The notes under the pieces were generated by a model that did no database searches, was not told where the DNA came from, and saw only the letters and a program-made list of their open reading frames with translations. A program made the position numbers and the translations under genes. From Anaerolineae bacterium (lineage in GTDB: Bacteria; Chloroflexota; Anaerolineae; Promineifilales; Promineifilaceae), in assembly GCA_023954475.1 (NCBI GenBank), contig JAMLHW010000007.1:1-64000 (forward strand): 64,000 nucleotides of DNA, written 5' to 3'. Shown here one piece after another: positions 15,751 through 23,526 of this stretch; position 1 is the first letter of the stretch, and every line of letters starts with the position of its first letter.

Positions 15751-18120
15751 CTACGCTAGAGGTACGCGCAATGCAACCGTCGTCCCCTGGCCCTGCGACG
15801 TCACGGCGACCGCCCCACCCACTGAACCGGCCCACGATTTCATCCCGGCAATGCCGTAATGCCGCTGACGCAAGAGGTCGGTCAACGGTAATGTGGCTTC
15901 TGTCCGTTCTTGGCCATCATCAGCCACAATTAATTCGAACTGCTGCTCACAACACGCGGCGCGAATCGCCACCTGCGTCGCCTCGGCGTGTTTGACCACA
16001 TTGTTTAACGCTTCCTGCAATATGCGGTAGACAACCTGAGCCAGCCGGTCATCGTTCGCCGTTTCGACGACTTCTAAATCAGTGAGCTCGGTTTCAATCG
16101 CTAACTTATGCTCGACGCGAAACTGATCGGCGAGCGAGAGGATCGTTGCCTCAATACCGTACTCTACAATACGCGGAAACGCATTTTCATAGACGCTGCG
16201 CAATTCCTGATCGAGATCCGTCAAATGGTCGGATAATTCATCCAGTTGTTGCACTGCAACGGCATCGGTCGTTTCCAGATTGCGCACTGTTTGGCCCAGC
16301 AGCATGCGCACCGCAGCCAGCCGCTGCAGCGGCTGATCGTGCAACTGCGAGGCAAACACACGCCGTTCTTCCTCCTGCACCGTGATGATCTCACGGCTCA
16401 AGGTTTCGGCCGAGTCGAGCAGAACGATGATTTCGCTACCCATCGCCAGCGTCGCGGCGGCGTGCTCGAGGAAGGCGATCGCTTCCTGATTGAAAAACCC
16501 GTCGCGCGGCCGAGACAAAACCCAAAGTCCCAATGTTTGCTCACGCACGCGCAGGGGCAACGCGACTTCGGCCCACGGCAATGCGTGGAAGATAGGATGC
16601 AACGCACCTTGACGCTTTTGCACAGAGCGTATGATGGTTTGATCGAGCAACCACGTTTCATCGGTCGCCTCGCTCCATGGCGGTCGGCCGATGGTGGCGG
16701 TCGGTGCGAGTAGTTTGTTGCCGTTCTTGAGGGAGAGGGTCGCCTTGGGTACATCGAGCAGGGCACACATATTGGTCACGACGCGCTCCAGAGTGTCGAC
16801 ATCAGGTTGGTGGGCCAGTTCGTTGGCAAATCGGGTCAATTGTGTCGCAGATGCCGTTTTTCGGCCGAAGAACAAGCGCTGTATCCAGTTAGTTAACAGA
16901 CGTGTGCAGGTCGGTGCCAGCGCAGCCAGGACGACAAATAGCAGTACGGCAGGCAAGATCAGGCTTAGACCGTCGCCGTAGCGTTGGTTAAGTGTGTACA
17001 ATCCCAACCCATACGCTGCAGCAAATGTGATGATGAGGAGGGCGTAGGGTGTAATTCGGCCGAAGGTGCCATCCAAGTCAAGATAGGCGTGGCGAAATAT
17101 GACGTACAAATAACCGAGTGGAACAGCGATGAGACCGACCATGGCCAGAGGCATCGGCAAGATGACGCTACCCCAGATCGCCAGTGGAATGAATGCAAAC
17201 AGAATGGCCGGCAGGAAACCAATACTGACAAGCACGAGTAAAATGTTGAGCTGCTGGCGCAAATAGGGTGACGCCGCCCTATACCGCCGCGTCACGAGCA
17301 GAACGAGCATCGCGACTCCGCCCATGGCCTGTGCGGCGGCACCGAGTTTGTAAATACTGACACCGATCAACCCTTCTACGCTCGTACCGCGCGGGAATAG
17401 CATTAGCCCTTCCAGAAATGCGACGATGCCTAACAGGGTGGCGACTGAAATTAGCAGTTTGAGCAGTGAGCGTGTTTTTCGGCCGAGAGGTTCATAGTAT
17501 GGCAACAAACCCAGATATACCCACCCTGCGGCAAGTAGAAACAGAAACGGTTGCGAGGTGATCCATGTCAACGGGACACCCATCAATGTCCCGGTCCAGC
17601 TGATGACGACGACGCTGGCTAAAAGAAAAATGTAACCGAGCCAAATCGCCTGTCGATTTTCACGCCATGCATAGTGCAACGCAATTGCGCCAACACCCCA
17701 CGAGATCAAGGCTAATATGGCCGGAGCGACGCGAATAGCAAAGGCGTAAGCATCTGGCGCAGGTAGATATGGAACTGATACAGAAACATCATGCCCATTT
17801 CGGCCGATTGTTAATTCGTAAACATCTTTGCGATCGATTGGTGGAAGAAAGTTAGAGGAACGCTGAACAGGTTGCCCGTTGATCGCAAGAATTTGATCAC
17901 CTGTCTGAAGAAACGGAGCAGCAACCGACTCACCTTCGATCAAAGCCACCTGCATCATGTGATCGGGACGCCATTGTGTTTGGAAAGCACTATACGGTAT
18001 ATACAGCCACCAATAAAGATTGCAGTAGAGCAATATGAGCAGCACTGCAATAATGGCTGCATGACGCAATCGAAACAGTCGATCAGAAAACATAATCGCA
18101 CAATGGAAGCATATTCTCAT
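15751..18120 (-). CDS. ComP-like sensor histidine kinase (PDZ, multi-pass membrane, HisKA_3)
   Basis: About 790 residues. One N-terminal helix (HAAIIAVLLILLYCNLYWWL) is followed by an exterior PDZ domain (FLQTGDQILAINGQPVQ, KDVYELTIGRNGHDV), then about eight or nine more helices, a GAF-like stretch, and the kinase core. The H-box is EEERRVFASQLHDQPLQRL, with the phospho-acceptor His near residue 594. The ATPase part has an N-box (YRILQEALNNVVKHAEA) and a final glycine box (QGQGTTVAL). PDZ in the first exterior loop plus many helices plus HisKA_3 is the layout of Bacillus ComP, the ComX receptor. The start is uncertain: GTG 18150, ATG 18120 and ATG 18093 are all possible, and every one overlaps the end of the synthase gene, implying coupling. 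Confidence 0.8.
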   Translation of the reverse strand: MRICFHCAIMFSDRLFRLRHAAIIAVLLILLYCNLYWWLYIPYSAFQTQWRPDHMMQVALIEGESVAAPFLQTGDQILAINGQPVQRSSNFLPPIDRKDVYELTIGRNGHDVSVSVPYLPAPDAYAFAIRVAPAILALISWGVGAIALHYAWRENRQAIWLGYIFLLASVVVISWTGTLMGVPLTWITSQPFLFLLAAGWVYLGLLPYYEPLGRKTRSLLKLLISVATLLGIVAFLEGLMLFPRGTSVEGLIGVSIYKLGAAAQAMGGVAMLVLLVTRRYRAASPYLRQQLNILLVLVSIGFLPAILFAFIPLAIWGSVILPMPLAMVGLIAVPLGYLYVIFRHAYLDLDGTFGRITPYALLIITFAAAYGLGLYTLNQRYGDGLSLILPAVLLFVVLAALAPTCTRLLTNWIQRLFFGRKTASATQLTRFANELAHQPDVDTLERVVTNMCALLDVPKATLSLKNGNKLLAPTATIGRPPWSEATDETWLLDQTIIRSVQKRQGALHPIFHALPWAEVALPLRVREQTLGLWVLSRPRDGFFNQEAIAFLEHAAATLAMGSEIIVLLDSAETLSREIITVQEEERRVFASQLHDQPLQRLAAVRMLLGQTVRNLETTDAVAVQQLDELSDHLTDLDQELRSVYENAFPRIVEYGIEATILSLADQFRVEHKLAIETELTDLEVVETANDDRLAQVVYRILQEALNNVVKHAEATQVAIRAACCEQQFELIVADDGQERTEATLPLTDLLRQRHYGIAGMKSWAGSVGGAVAVTSQGQGTTVALRVPLA

Positions 18121-19024
18121 CAGTGAATCCGTATAACGCAGCTTTTGCACGCTGTCGATACTCGGCAGCGATGGTTAAAGACCATTCAGTCGCGTGCATT
18201 GACTGCATAATAGCCATCGTATGCTCAACACGACCTGGTTCTTTGCTGCATTGACGCAACAAAGCAGCCATTTCATCATGACGGGGATGCTCATTCAGCG
18301 ACATTGCGTAGATTACCGGCAGTTTGTAGATACCATCAGCAACATCGTCTTGTAGCCCATGGCAATCACTGGTTATGGCAAGGGCAATGCCGGCATTCAA
18401 TCCATATTGCGTGAACGCTTCCAAAACCAATGAATCATCTGTAGCCAAACGCGCACCTGACCATGCTGCAGTCGCAAATGGCTCGGCGGTCGATGCAATG
18501 ATGTTGGCAAAATAGGTTTCAAGTGCCAGATCGTTCTGTGGGTCAATTTGTGACTTTGCGGCTAGCGCCCACGCTCGGCCGAACGCCAACAAAATCTCGG
18601 AAGCTACTTCGCCCTCTGTGAGATATGAGATACTTGAGTTACCAGTGGCTATCAAAGCCAGACCAATCGAAATTGCTCCCTTCGTTCCAGCATCCATCCA
18701 TGGTTGATCGTAGTTTTCATCGTCTTGAATACTGTCAAAGACCTTGCTGGCAAGAAAATAGCAGGACCAAAAAGCCGCAACAGGAACTGCTGCTTCTCCT
18801 GAGCCGCCAGCTGCAACACATGTCAGGCACGGCAGGACATCTATTGCAGCAAGCTGACGATTCCTATGACGTTTGAACCAGTGTTCCAAGACCCGATTCA
18901 ATTCAGGATAGGCAAGTGCAGTCAGGAGCTCATCCGTGATGAAATCGCGAACCAATCGGCCGAAATACTCAACTTGCATAGCTGCTGGCTTATTACCGAT
19001 TAAACTGGGCCAGGTGGAGTCCAC
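18083..19024 (-). CDS. ComQ-like isoprenyl-diphosphate synthase / peptide prenyltransferase
   Basis: 313 residues, about the length of ComQ and short trans-isoprenyl synthases. The fold is all-helical. The first Asp-rich motif reads FDSIQDDEN (D near 96 and 100-101), a variant of DDxxD, and the second reads SDCHGLQDDVADG (DDxxD near 224-228). Both metal-binding motifs are thus present, as in ComQ, which binds GPP or FPP and transfers the chain to a Trp of ComX. The GTG start at 19024 overlaps the end of the small peptide gene by 25 bases; an ATG at 18979 (20 bases after the peptide stop) is the alternative. The next gene is the ComP-like kinase. A carotenoid or quinone role would not explain these neighbours. 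Confidence 0.75.
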   Translation of the reverse strand: MDSTWPSLIGNKPAAMQVEYFGRLVRDFITDELLTALAYPELNRVLEHWFKRHRNRQLAAIDVLPCLTCVAAGGSGEAAVPVAAFWSCYFLASKVFDSIQDDENYDQPWMDAGTKGAISIGLALIATGNSSISYLTEGEVASEILLAFGRAWALAAKSQIDPQNDLALETYFANIIASTAEPFATAAWSGARLATDDSLVLEAFTQYGLNAGIALAITSDCHGLQDDVADGIYKLPVIYAMSLNEHPRHDEMAALLRQCSKEPGRVEHTMAIMQSMHATEWSLTIAAEYRQRAKAALYGFTDENMLPLCDYVF

Positions 19025-19203
19025 AAATCAGTCATCTCACCTATGTGTCCTGCAACCATCGCGCCAGTGACAACGATTGGGCAGATTACGCCAAATCCTC
19101 GTGATTTCACTACCTCAACGACATTCTTTGTAGCTTTCTGGATCTCTTTTTCTGTAAGTGCGGTGGGCTGTCCATCAGAAGGGGTTTTGTACTCTGCAGT
19201 CAT
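19000..19203 (-). CDS. ComX-like pheromone precursor candidate (67 aa)
   Basis: ATG 19201-19203 has a good ribosome site (TGAGGA, about 9 bases upstream). The 67-residue product has a hydrophilic leader, then a hydrophobic middle (VICPIVVTGAMVAGHIG), and ends GEMTDLWTPPGPV. Its only Trp (residue 61) is seven residues from the C-terminus, the region where ComX peptides carry the prenylated Trp. It is directly upstream of, and overlaps, the ComQ-like gene, and the receptor kinase follows. ComX sequences are hypervariable, so identity cannot be expected; assignment rests on position, size and the single C-terminal Trp. It could instead be another prenylated ribosomal peptide. Confidence 0.6.
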   Translation of the reverse strand: MTAEYKTPSDGQPTALTEKEIQKATKNVVEVVKSRGFGVICPIVVTGAMVAGHIGEMTDLWTPPGPV

Positions 19204-19305
19204 TGATCGATTTCCTCATTGTCATTTGCCCCACCTAAAACTTACGACACACAACTATGCAACAATAACTCATCGTGGATATAAAACACGCTGAGTGGCA
19301 ATAAT

Positions 19306-19318
19306 TACTACCGTAGTA
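19306..19318. promoter_or_regulatory. TACTAC-C-GTAGTA dyad upstream of the peptide operon
   Basis: A perfect 6-bp dyad with a 1-base centre lies about 100 bases upstream of the peptide start, between the regulator gene and the peptide-synthase-kinase operon, next to a TCGGCCGA copy (19326). Half-site look-alikes (tactaccg, agtagtag) occur near 15177 and 15202. Position suits an operator for the LuxR-type regulator, but this is an inference. Confidence 0.35.
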
Positions 19319-19348
19319 GTAGTTTTCGGCCGAAGCCTTGCACTGAAT

Positions 19349-19996
19349 TTAGAGCAGCCCTAACCTTTCTGCGTATTTGATGCCGGCTAATTTGTTGTTT
19401 GGGGTTTCCAAACGAGCCAAAGCCAAAGAGAGGTGCTTTTTGAATGTGTGAAGCGAAACGCCAAGATCATCCGCAAGTTCAGAATATTCAGCAGTGGGAT
19501 TTTGATTGATTGCAGCCAGAACCTCAATTTGTCGTTGAGTGAGGCCAACAGCATTCTGACGAACATAGGCACTATTCGCGGCTTCAGACAAATACACGCT
19601 GTTTTTCATGACAAGTTTCAGAGCCTGCGTAATATCCTGCTGTGAGTCTTCTTTGCTGATGAAACCGTTGACTCCAGCTGCCAGTGCCTGACGCACAATT
19701 CCCGGATCTGCCCATGCTGAATGAATTACAATGCGAACAGTTGGACAAATACGTCGAATCATTCTGATTGTTGGGATTGGCCTGAATCGCTCCTTGCGTG
19801 AAGGATCAGCGTATTGGGGCATACGCTGATCAAGCAGCAGAATGTCCGGATGGTATTTCTTAACCAACGGCAACGCTTCTTCACCGACCCGCCCTAAAGC
19901 CACCATTTCTAACTCTGGATCGGCGTTAATAATATTGCTCAATGACAGTAGCATCAATTCATGATCTTCGACAGCAACTACCCGAATTCTTGACAT
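19349..19996 (-). CDS. ComA-like response regulator (receiver + LuxR HTH)
   Basis: 215 residues from ATG 19994-19996 (GGAG 7 bases upstream). The receiver has the acidic pair in VAVEDHELML, the phospho-acceptor Asp in DILLLDQRMP, and ISKED with the conserved Lys. The C-terminus is a LuxR/NarL helix-turn-helix (GLTQRQIEVLAAINQNPT, ELADDLGVSLHTFKKHLS). This is the class of ComA and fits the HisKA_3 kinase. It lies 145 bases upstream of the peptide gene on the same strand and is divergent from the M28 peptidase. Confidence 0.85.
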   Translation of the reverse strand: MSRIRVVAVEDHELMLLSLSNIINADPELEMVALGRVGEEALPLVKKYHPDILLLDQRMPQYADPSRKERFRPIPTIRMIRRICPTVRIVIHSAWADPGIVRQALAAGVNGFISKEDSQQDITQALKLVMKNSVYLSEAANSAYVRQNAVGLTQRQIEVLAAINQNPTAEYSELADDLGVSLHTFKKHLSLALARLETPNNKLAGIKYAERLGLL

Positions 19997-20029
19997 CGTT
20001 TCGCTCCAATACAGTAGAATTAATACACA

Positions 20030-21274
20030 ATGAAACCAATAAAAAAGCGCGAGAACCATAACAACTTCTTCCATTTGATGCAAATACTCTCAGTTCCACG
20101 CCTCAACGGCAGTGAGGCTCTCAAACAGACTCGACAAGCTCTGAGCGACTGGTTAGTAGAACATGAGATCAATCACACCATTCACCGATTTCGTCTCTAT
20201 CCTTACTTCATTGAAATCGGCGGGATATGGCTCGTTGTGACTCAAATCTTGCTGGCCGTTTCTATTTGGTTTCGTTGGGGATGGGTTGCGCTAATCGTAG
20301 CTTTTGCAAGCTTAGTGGTTGTCATTCTGGAAACCATGGGCATCCCGTTGGTTTCGCGTCTATTATCTGATACAGGTGAAAACATTGTAATCGAACTTGA
20401 GCCCCAGGCTTTATCTGAACAAGAAATCATTCTCTCTGCACATTACGATAGCAAAACAGAGTTGTTCAATGATCAGCAACGCATATTTTTTATGGGCAAG
20501 TTACCCTTGGCTATGGGGCTCACGCTGCTGCTAGGCACGCTAGGCATTGTCAACGAACTACTACAGAATTCCACCTCAAAGGGTACAGAAATTTTGTACA
20601 TTGTTTCGATCGCTTTGACTGTGCCACTCTTGGCATTATTTATCCCATTAGGTGTAAATTTCGTTTTCGGTCGATTTGCCTCCCCTAGTCAAGGTGCAAT
20701 TGATAACGGTGCGAGTTGCGCTATTTTGTTAGACATTGCGGATCAAATAAACAAAGGCGTTATAACGTTGAAGCAAACGAAGATTTCTGTCGTGCTATTT
20801 TGTGGCGAAGAAGTGGTTGTTCAGGGATCAAGAGCATTCGTATCGAGTCGCACGTTTCCGCTTCCCACAGCGGCGCTCAATTTAGAGCTAATGGGGCAAA
20901 ATGGTGATTATGTCATCTGGGAGAAGATTGGGAGCCCGATACAATCATATCAGTCAGATTCCAGTCTGAACGTGCTATTGACGGAAATTGTCAATCATCA
21001 TGCCGAAACCAGATTAAAACTTCATGATGGGCCAGCAGGATCAGACTCTTTACCATTCCTGACAGCAGGTATTCCAGCTACGAGCCTTGCGTCTTTGGAT
21101 GGCGAACTGGGGTTTAGCGGATTACACAGTCCACAAGACAATCTAGAACGTATTGCATATGAGAAGCTACCGAACAGCATTGCTCTTGTTGAAAACCTAC
21201 TTTACAAGCTAGACTCAATCGGGGTTAAAAATATCACTCACTCTCCTCGTGATGCTAACTCGGCCGAAGCATGA
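20030..21274 (+). CDS. Membrane-embedded M28-family metallopeptidase
   Basis: 414 residues. M28 landmarks are in order: SAHYDSKTE (first His and catalytic Asp), GAIDNGASCA (bridging Asp), FCGEEVVVQGSRAF (catalytic and zinc Glu), NLELMGQNGD (Glu where most relatives have Asp) and HSPQDN (last His). Four hydrophobic segments interrupt the domain: two at about 60-115 before the HYD motif and two at about 155-215 between HYD and the bridging Asp. So the active site is tethered to the membrane. It is transcribed away from the response-regulator gene with only 33 bases between starts; ATG 20078 is an alternative start giving 81 bases. Proximity suggests processing or degradation of the peptide signal, unproven. 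A TCGGCCGA copy lies in its last codons. Confidence 0.75.
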   Translation: MKPIKKRENHNNFFHLMQILSVPRLNGSEALKQTRQALSDWLVEHEINHTIHRFRLYPYFIEIGGIWLVVTQILLAVSIWFRWGWVALIVAFASLVVVILETMGIPLVSRLLSDTGENIVIELEPQALSEQEIILSAHYDSKTELFNDQQRIFFMGKLPLAMGLTLLLGTLGIVNELLQNSTSKGTEILYIVSIALTVPLLALFIPLGVNFVFGRFASPSQGAIDNGASCAILLDIADQINKGVITLKQTKISVVLFCGEEVVVQGSRAFVSSRTFPLPTAALNLELMGQNGDYVIWEKIGSPIQSYQSDSSLNVLLTEIVNHHAETRLKLHDGPAGSDSLPFLTAGIPATSLASLDGELGFSGLHSPQDNLERIAYEKLPNSIALVENLLYKLDSIGVKNITHSPRDANSAEA

Positions 21275-21315
21275 TTTCCAGAAGAAGAACTTCCTAATTA
21301 GTGATTTCGCAAGCA

Positions 21316-21606
21316 TCAAAAAGGTAACAAGTCATTGTCTACCAAACTACTATACCATTGCGTGAGAAAGTTCATCGCCTCGTCATACTTATTTGCTGGC
21401 AGTTCACGATAGCTAGCAATATCAAAGCGTCGGTACAGTTCCCCATTCACACCTCCAAACTCATTTCGACCGCTGCGCTTGCCCAGCTCTAACCCAATCG
21501 CCTTGACTGCCTGGCTGAGGCGGCTTACTTGAGCGGTGGATACATAGCGCGATGGATTGCCAAGCATAGCTTCGATCTGGTCGAGACGTACCGTGTGGGC
21601 ACTCAA
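21316..21606 (-). CDS. ORF6C-domain protein (detached C-terminus of an antirepressor)
   Basis: 96 residues starting at TTG 21604-21606, which overlaps the stop of the preceding frame (TTGA). Contains GGVNGELYRRFDIASYRELP, the ORF6C signature of phage antirepressors. Adding a single T at the junction would fuse it to the upstream frame as ...GHDQH-LSAHTVRLDQIE, a natural coiled-coil continuation, so this is probably the second half of one gene broken by a 1-base deletion. The same domain ends the coupling protein at 10202-12355. Confidence 0.65.
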   Translation of the reverse strand: MSAHTVRLDQIEAMLGNPSRYVSTAQVSRLSQAVKAIGLELGKRSGRNEFGGVNGELYRRFDIASYRELPANKYDEAMNFLTQWYSSLVDNDLLPF

Positions 21607-22184
21607 TGTTGGTCATGCCCGGCTAGTCGCTGCTCCTGCTCCCCAATCTGGTAGCGCAGCAATAATTGCTGCCGCGCTATATTGGCAATCGCTAATGCCA
21701 TGCGGTAGGCTTGCGCTTCGGGATCCTGCCCGGTGCGCAACAGCTCGTCCACATCAAAACCCACCACACGCGGCGCGGCCGTGACCTGATTATGGGCAAA
21801 TGCTTGTGCTAGCACCGCATAACATTCTCTTTGATACTGCAGCACCCGATCCCGGATTTCCAACTTAACACGATTGGCATCAATGCCAAACAGCCAGCCA
21901 TTCAAATAATCGAGCGGGAGCGCAGTCATCAACGTGCTCCGAGGTGCACGGCTGCTTGGCTCGATGTCTGTTCGTGTGACACGAACAGACATAATTAGCT
22001 CTGACAAAATCGGATTGCGCTGGATACGTTCGTATTGTGCATTCCAGCGCACACCCAGAGCCGTACAAATTGGTCGCAAAGGGACAAAGACCTTGCCTTC
22101 CTCGGAAAGCACAGCCACAATATAATCTCCATAAAAATCAACTTCGCGTTGTTCAACAACAACTAAAGCTTTTTCTTCACTCAT
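21603..22184 (-). CDS. Phage antirepressor N-terminal domain protein (P22_AR_N type)
   Basis: 193 residues from ATG 22182-22184, with AGGG 7 bases upstream. The sequence VDFYGDYIVAVLSEEGKVFVPLRPICTALGVRWNAQYERIQRNPIL matches the P22 AR / BRO-N-like antirepressor entry (shown as motifs FVPLRPICTALGV and WNAQYERIQRN), and PLDYLNGWLFGID follows. Such proteins lift phage repression or regulate accessory genes. The frame ends at the junction described for the ORF6C fragment, so function may be lost unless both parts associate. Confidence 0.7.
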   Translation of the reverse strand: MSEEKALVVVEQREVDFYGDYIVAVLSEEGKVFVPLRPICTALGVRWNAQYERIQRNPILSELIMSVRVTRTDIEPSSRAPRSTLMTALPLDYLNGWLFGIDANRVKLEIRDRVLQYQRECYAVLAQAFAHNQVTAAPRVVGFDVDELLRTGQDPEAQAYRMALAIANIARQQLLLRYQIGEQEQRLAGHDQH

Positions 22185-22192
22185 TATCAACC

Positions 22193-22570
22193 CTATTCTT
22201 CCCAGCGGGGCAACTGGACCTGACGCTGCACCGTCTGCACAAAATCTGGACGTACGCCTTGTTCATAATAGGCCAGCAGACCCTGCCCAATAACCCAACG
22301 CTCAGCATCGGCGATGCTCATGATTTCATCGCCCGCGATCTGTCGAATGAGTTGCAGGTACTCCGGCGGTATCCGAAACGTGCGCTGTGCATATTGACCC
22401 ACCATCGTGCTGCTTTTGGTTGCTTTAGCTGCATCTACGGCTGAGACATTCCGCTTGATGAGATCGTCAAATTCAGCATTCTTGCCGCTCGCAGACTGAC
22501 TCCGCTTTTCTTATAGCTGTTCCTCACGCAATGCGCGCAACTTCGACATGGGATCATCAAATTCAGCCAT
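22193..22570 (-). pseudogene. Ribbon-helix-helix-like small protein gene with in-frame stop
   Basis: A frame starting at ATG 22568-22570 (AGAGG about 9 bases upstream) reads MAEFDDPMSKLRALREEQL, hits TAA at 22511-22513, then continues open for 106 more codons to 22193. The later part (YAQRTFRIPPEYLQLIRQIAG, ERWVIGQGLLAYYEQG) looks like a short DNA-binding or partition-accessory protein. A restart at ATG 22405 would make 70 residues. It sits 8 bases before the antirepressor gene, so the two were one operon. I read it as an inactivated gene of a phage or plasmid relic. Confidence 0.55.
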
Positions 22571-22670
22571 TGTTGTAAATCCTCTCGACCAGATCCCAAT
22601 AAGCGGCTGCAGGCTTGGAATCAGGTGCGGGTAGTGGTTAATATGTGACTGATGAGGGTAGAATCCCGTC

Positions 22671-22934
22671 ATGATCACGAACAAAACAACCTATGAATGT
22701 ACAGATTGTGGCCGCCCTGATATTGTCAAAAACGGGCACACCAGGAAAGGCAAACAGAAGTTTCACTGCAAGACGTGTGGCAAGTATGGAACACTCGACC
22801 CTGAAGTCAAGTATCCACCCGAGCGCAAAGCAGAAATTCTGCGTGCCTACCACGAGCGGTCAAGCCTGCGCGGTTTGGAACGGACGTTTGGTGTCCGTCG
22901 CCAGACGGTGAGCAAATGGCTCAAAAAAAAGTGA
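22671..22934 (+). CDS. insA: IS1-family InsA-like DNA-binding ORF
   Basis: 87 residues with an N-terminal zinc finger (YECTDCG...FHCKTCGKYG, CxxC twice) and a C-terminal helix-turn-helix (SSLRGLERTFGVRRQTVSKWL), as in IS1 InsA. It ends right after an A8 tract (22923-22930) where the frame would have to change to continue into InsB. Confidence 0.85.
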   Translation: MITNKTTYECTDCGRPDIVKNGHTRKGKQKFHCKTCGKYGTLDPEVKYPPERKAEILRAYHERSSLRGLERTFGVRRQTVSKWLKKK

Positions 22935-22947
22935 CCAGCTACCACCA

Positions 22948-23397
22948 TTGGCCGCCACATTGGTGGCGAGTGACCCAGATGATGTGTTGGAATTAGATGA
23001 AATGTGGTCATTTGTTGGTAACAAACAGAACAAACGCTGGATTTGGATTGCGCTCTGTCGTCAAACTCGCCAAGTGGTTTCTTACTTCATTGGTGACCGT
23101 AGCGAGGAAAGTTGTTGGCGTCTTTGGCATTGGATTCCTGCTTCGTACCGTCACTGTCAGACATTCAGTGATTTCTGGGAAACGTACCAAGCTGTGTTTG
23201 GCACATTGGGAACTGACCATCAATCAGTCGGTAAGGAAAGCGGTGAAACCGCACACGTTGAACGATGGAACAACACTTTGCGCCAACGTATCGGCCGCTT
23301 TGTGCGCAAAACACTCTCGTTTTCCAAATCGGATGAATACCATGAAATTGCTCTCAGACTGTACATTCATGAGTACAATAGAGCGGTCATCAGTTAA
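22948..23397 (+). CDS. insB: IS1-family InsB-like transposase ORF
   Basis: 149 residues in the frame offset by +1 from InsA. Catalytic signature LELDEMWSFVGNK, then WIWIALCRQTRQVV, GETAHVERWNNTLRQR and the final SFSKSDEYHEI, characteristic of IS1 transposases. Dropping one A from the A8 tract joins both frames as WLKK-SDQLPPLAATL, which matches single-ORF relatives. So either slippage on A8 makes the fusion or this copy has a one-base insertion that inactivates it. The stop lies inside the right inverted repeat. Confidence 0.8.
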   Translation: MAATLVASDPDDVLELDEMWSFVGNKQNKRWIWIALCRQTRQVVSYFIGDRSEESCWRLWHWIPASYRHCQTFSDFWETYQAVFGTLGTDHQSVGKESGETAHVERWNNTLRQRIGRFVRKTLSFSKSDEYHEIALRLYIHEYNRAVIS

Positions 23398-23526
23398 TAC
23401 TTAACCACTACCCACTACCCGATGTTCATGGGTTTACATACGGTTGAGCAACGTGGTTTCGGCCGAATGCCTGTCAGAAAAAATTGCTCCGGAGATCATC
23501 GTCTGCGGCTGCGCTTGCCACCCGGT

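Larger units (their letters stand above)
22629..23413 (+). mobile_element. IS1-family insertion sequence
   Basis: About 785 bp, bounded by imperfect inverted repeats: GGGTAGTGGTTAATATGTGA... at 22629-22655 and its partner at 23387-23413 (GGGTAGTGGTTAAGTATTAA... on the minus strand). Both ends finish in CTGATGA inward. It carries two overlapping-frame ORFs with the IS1 transposase signature. I could not find an unambiguous target duplication. There are no TCGGCCGA copies inside. Confidence 0.85.

Noticed and set aside
15608-15859. C-terminal part of the 189-codon frame after the CHAT leader
   Set aside because: Similarity ends near 15605; the rest overlaps the convergent kinase gene and has no recognisable pattern.
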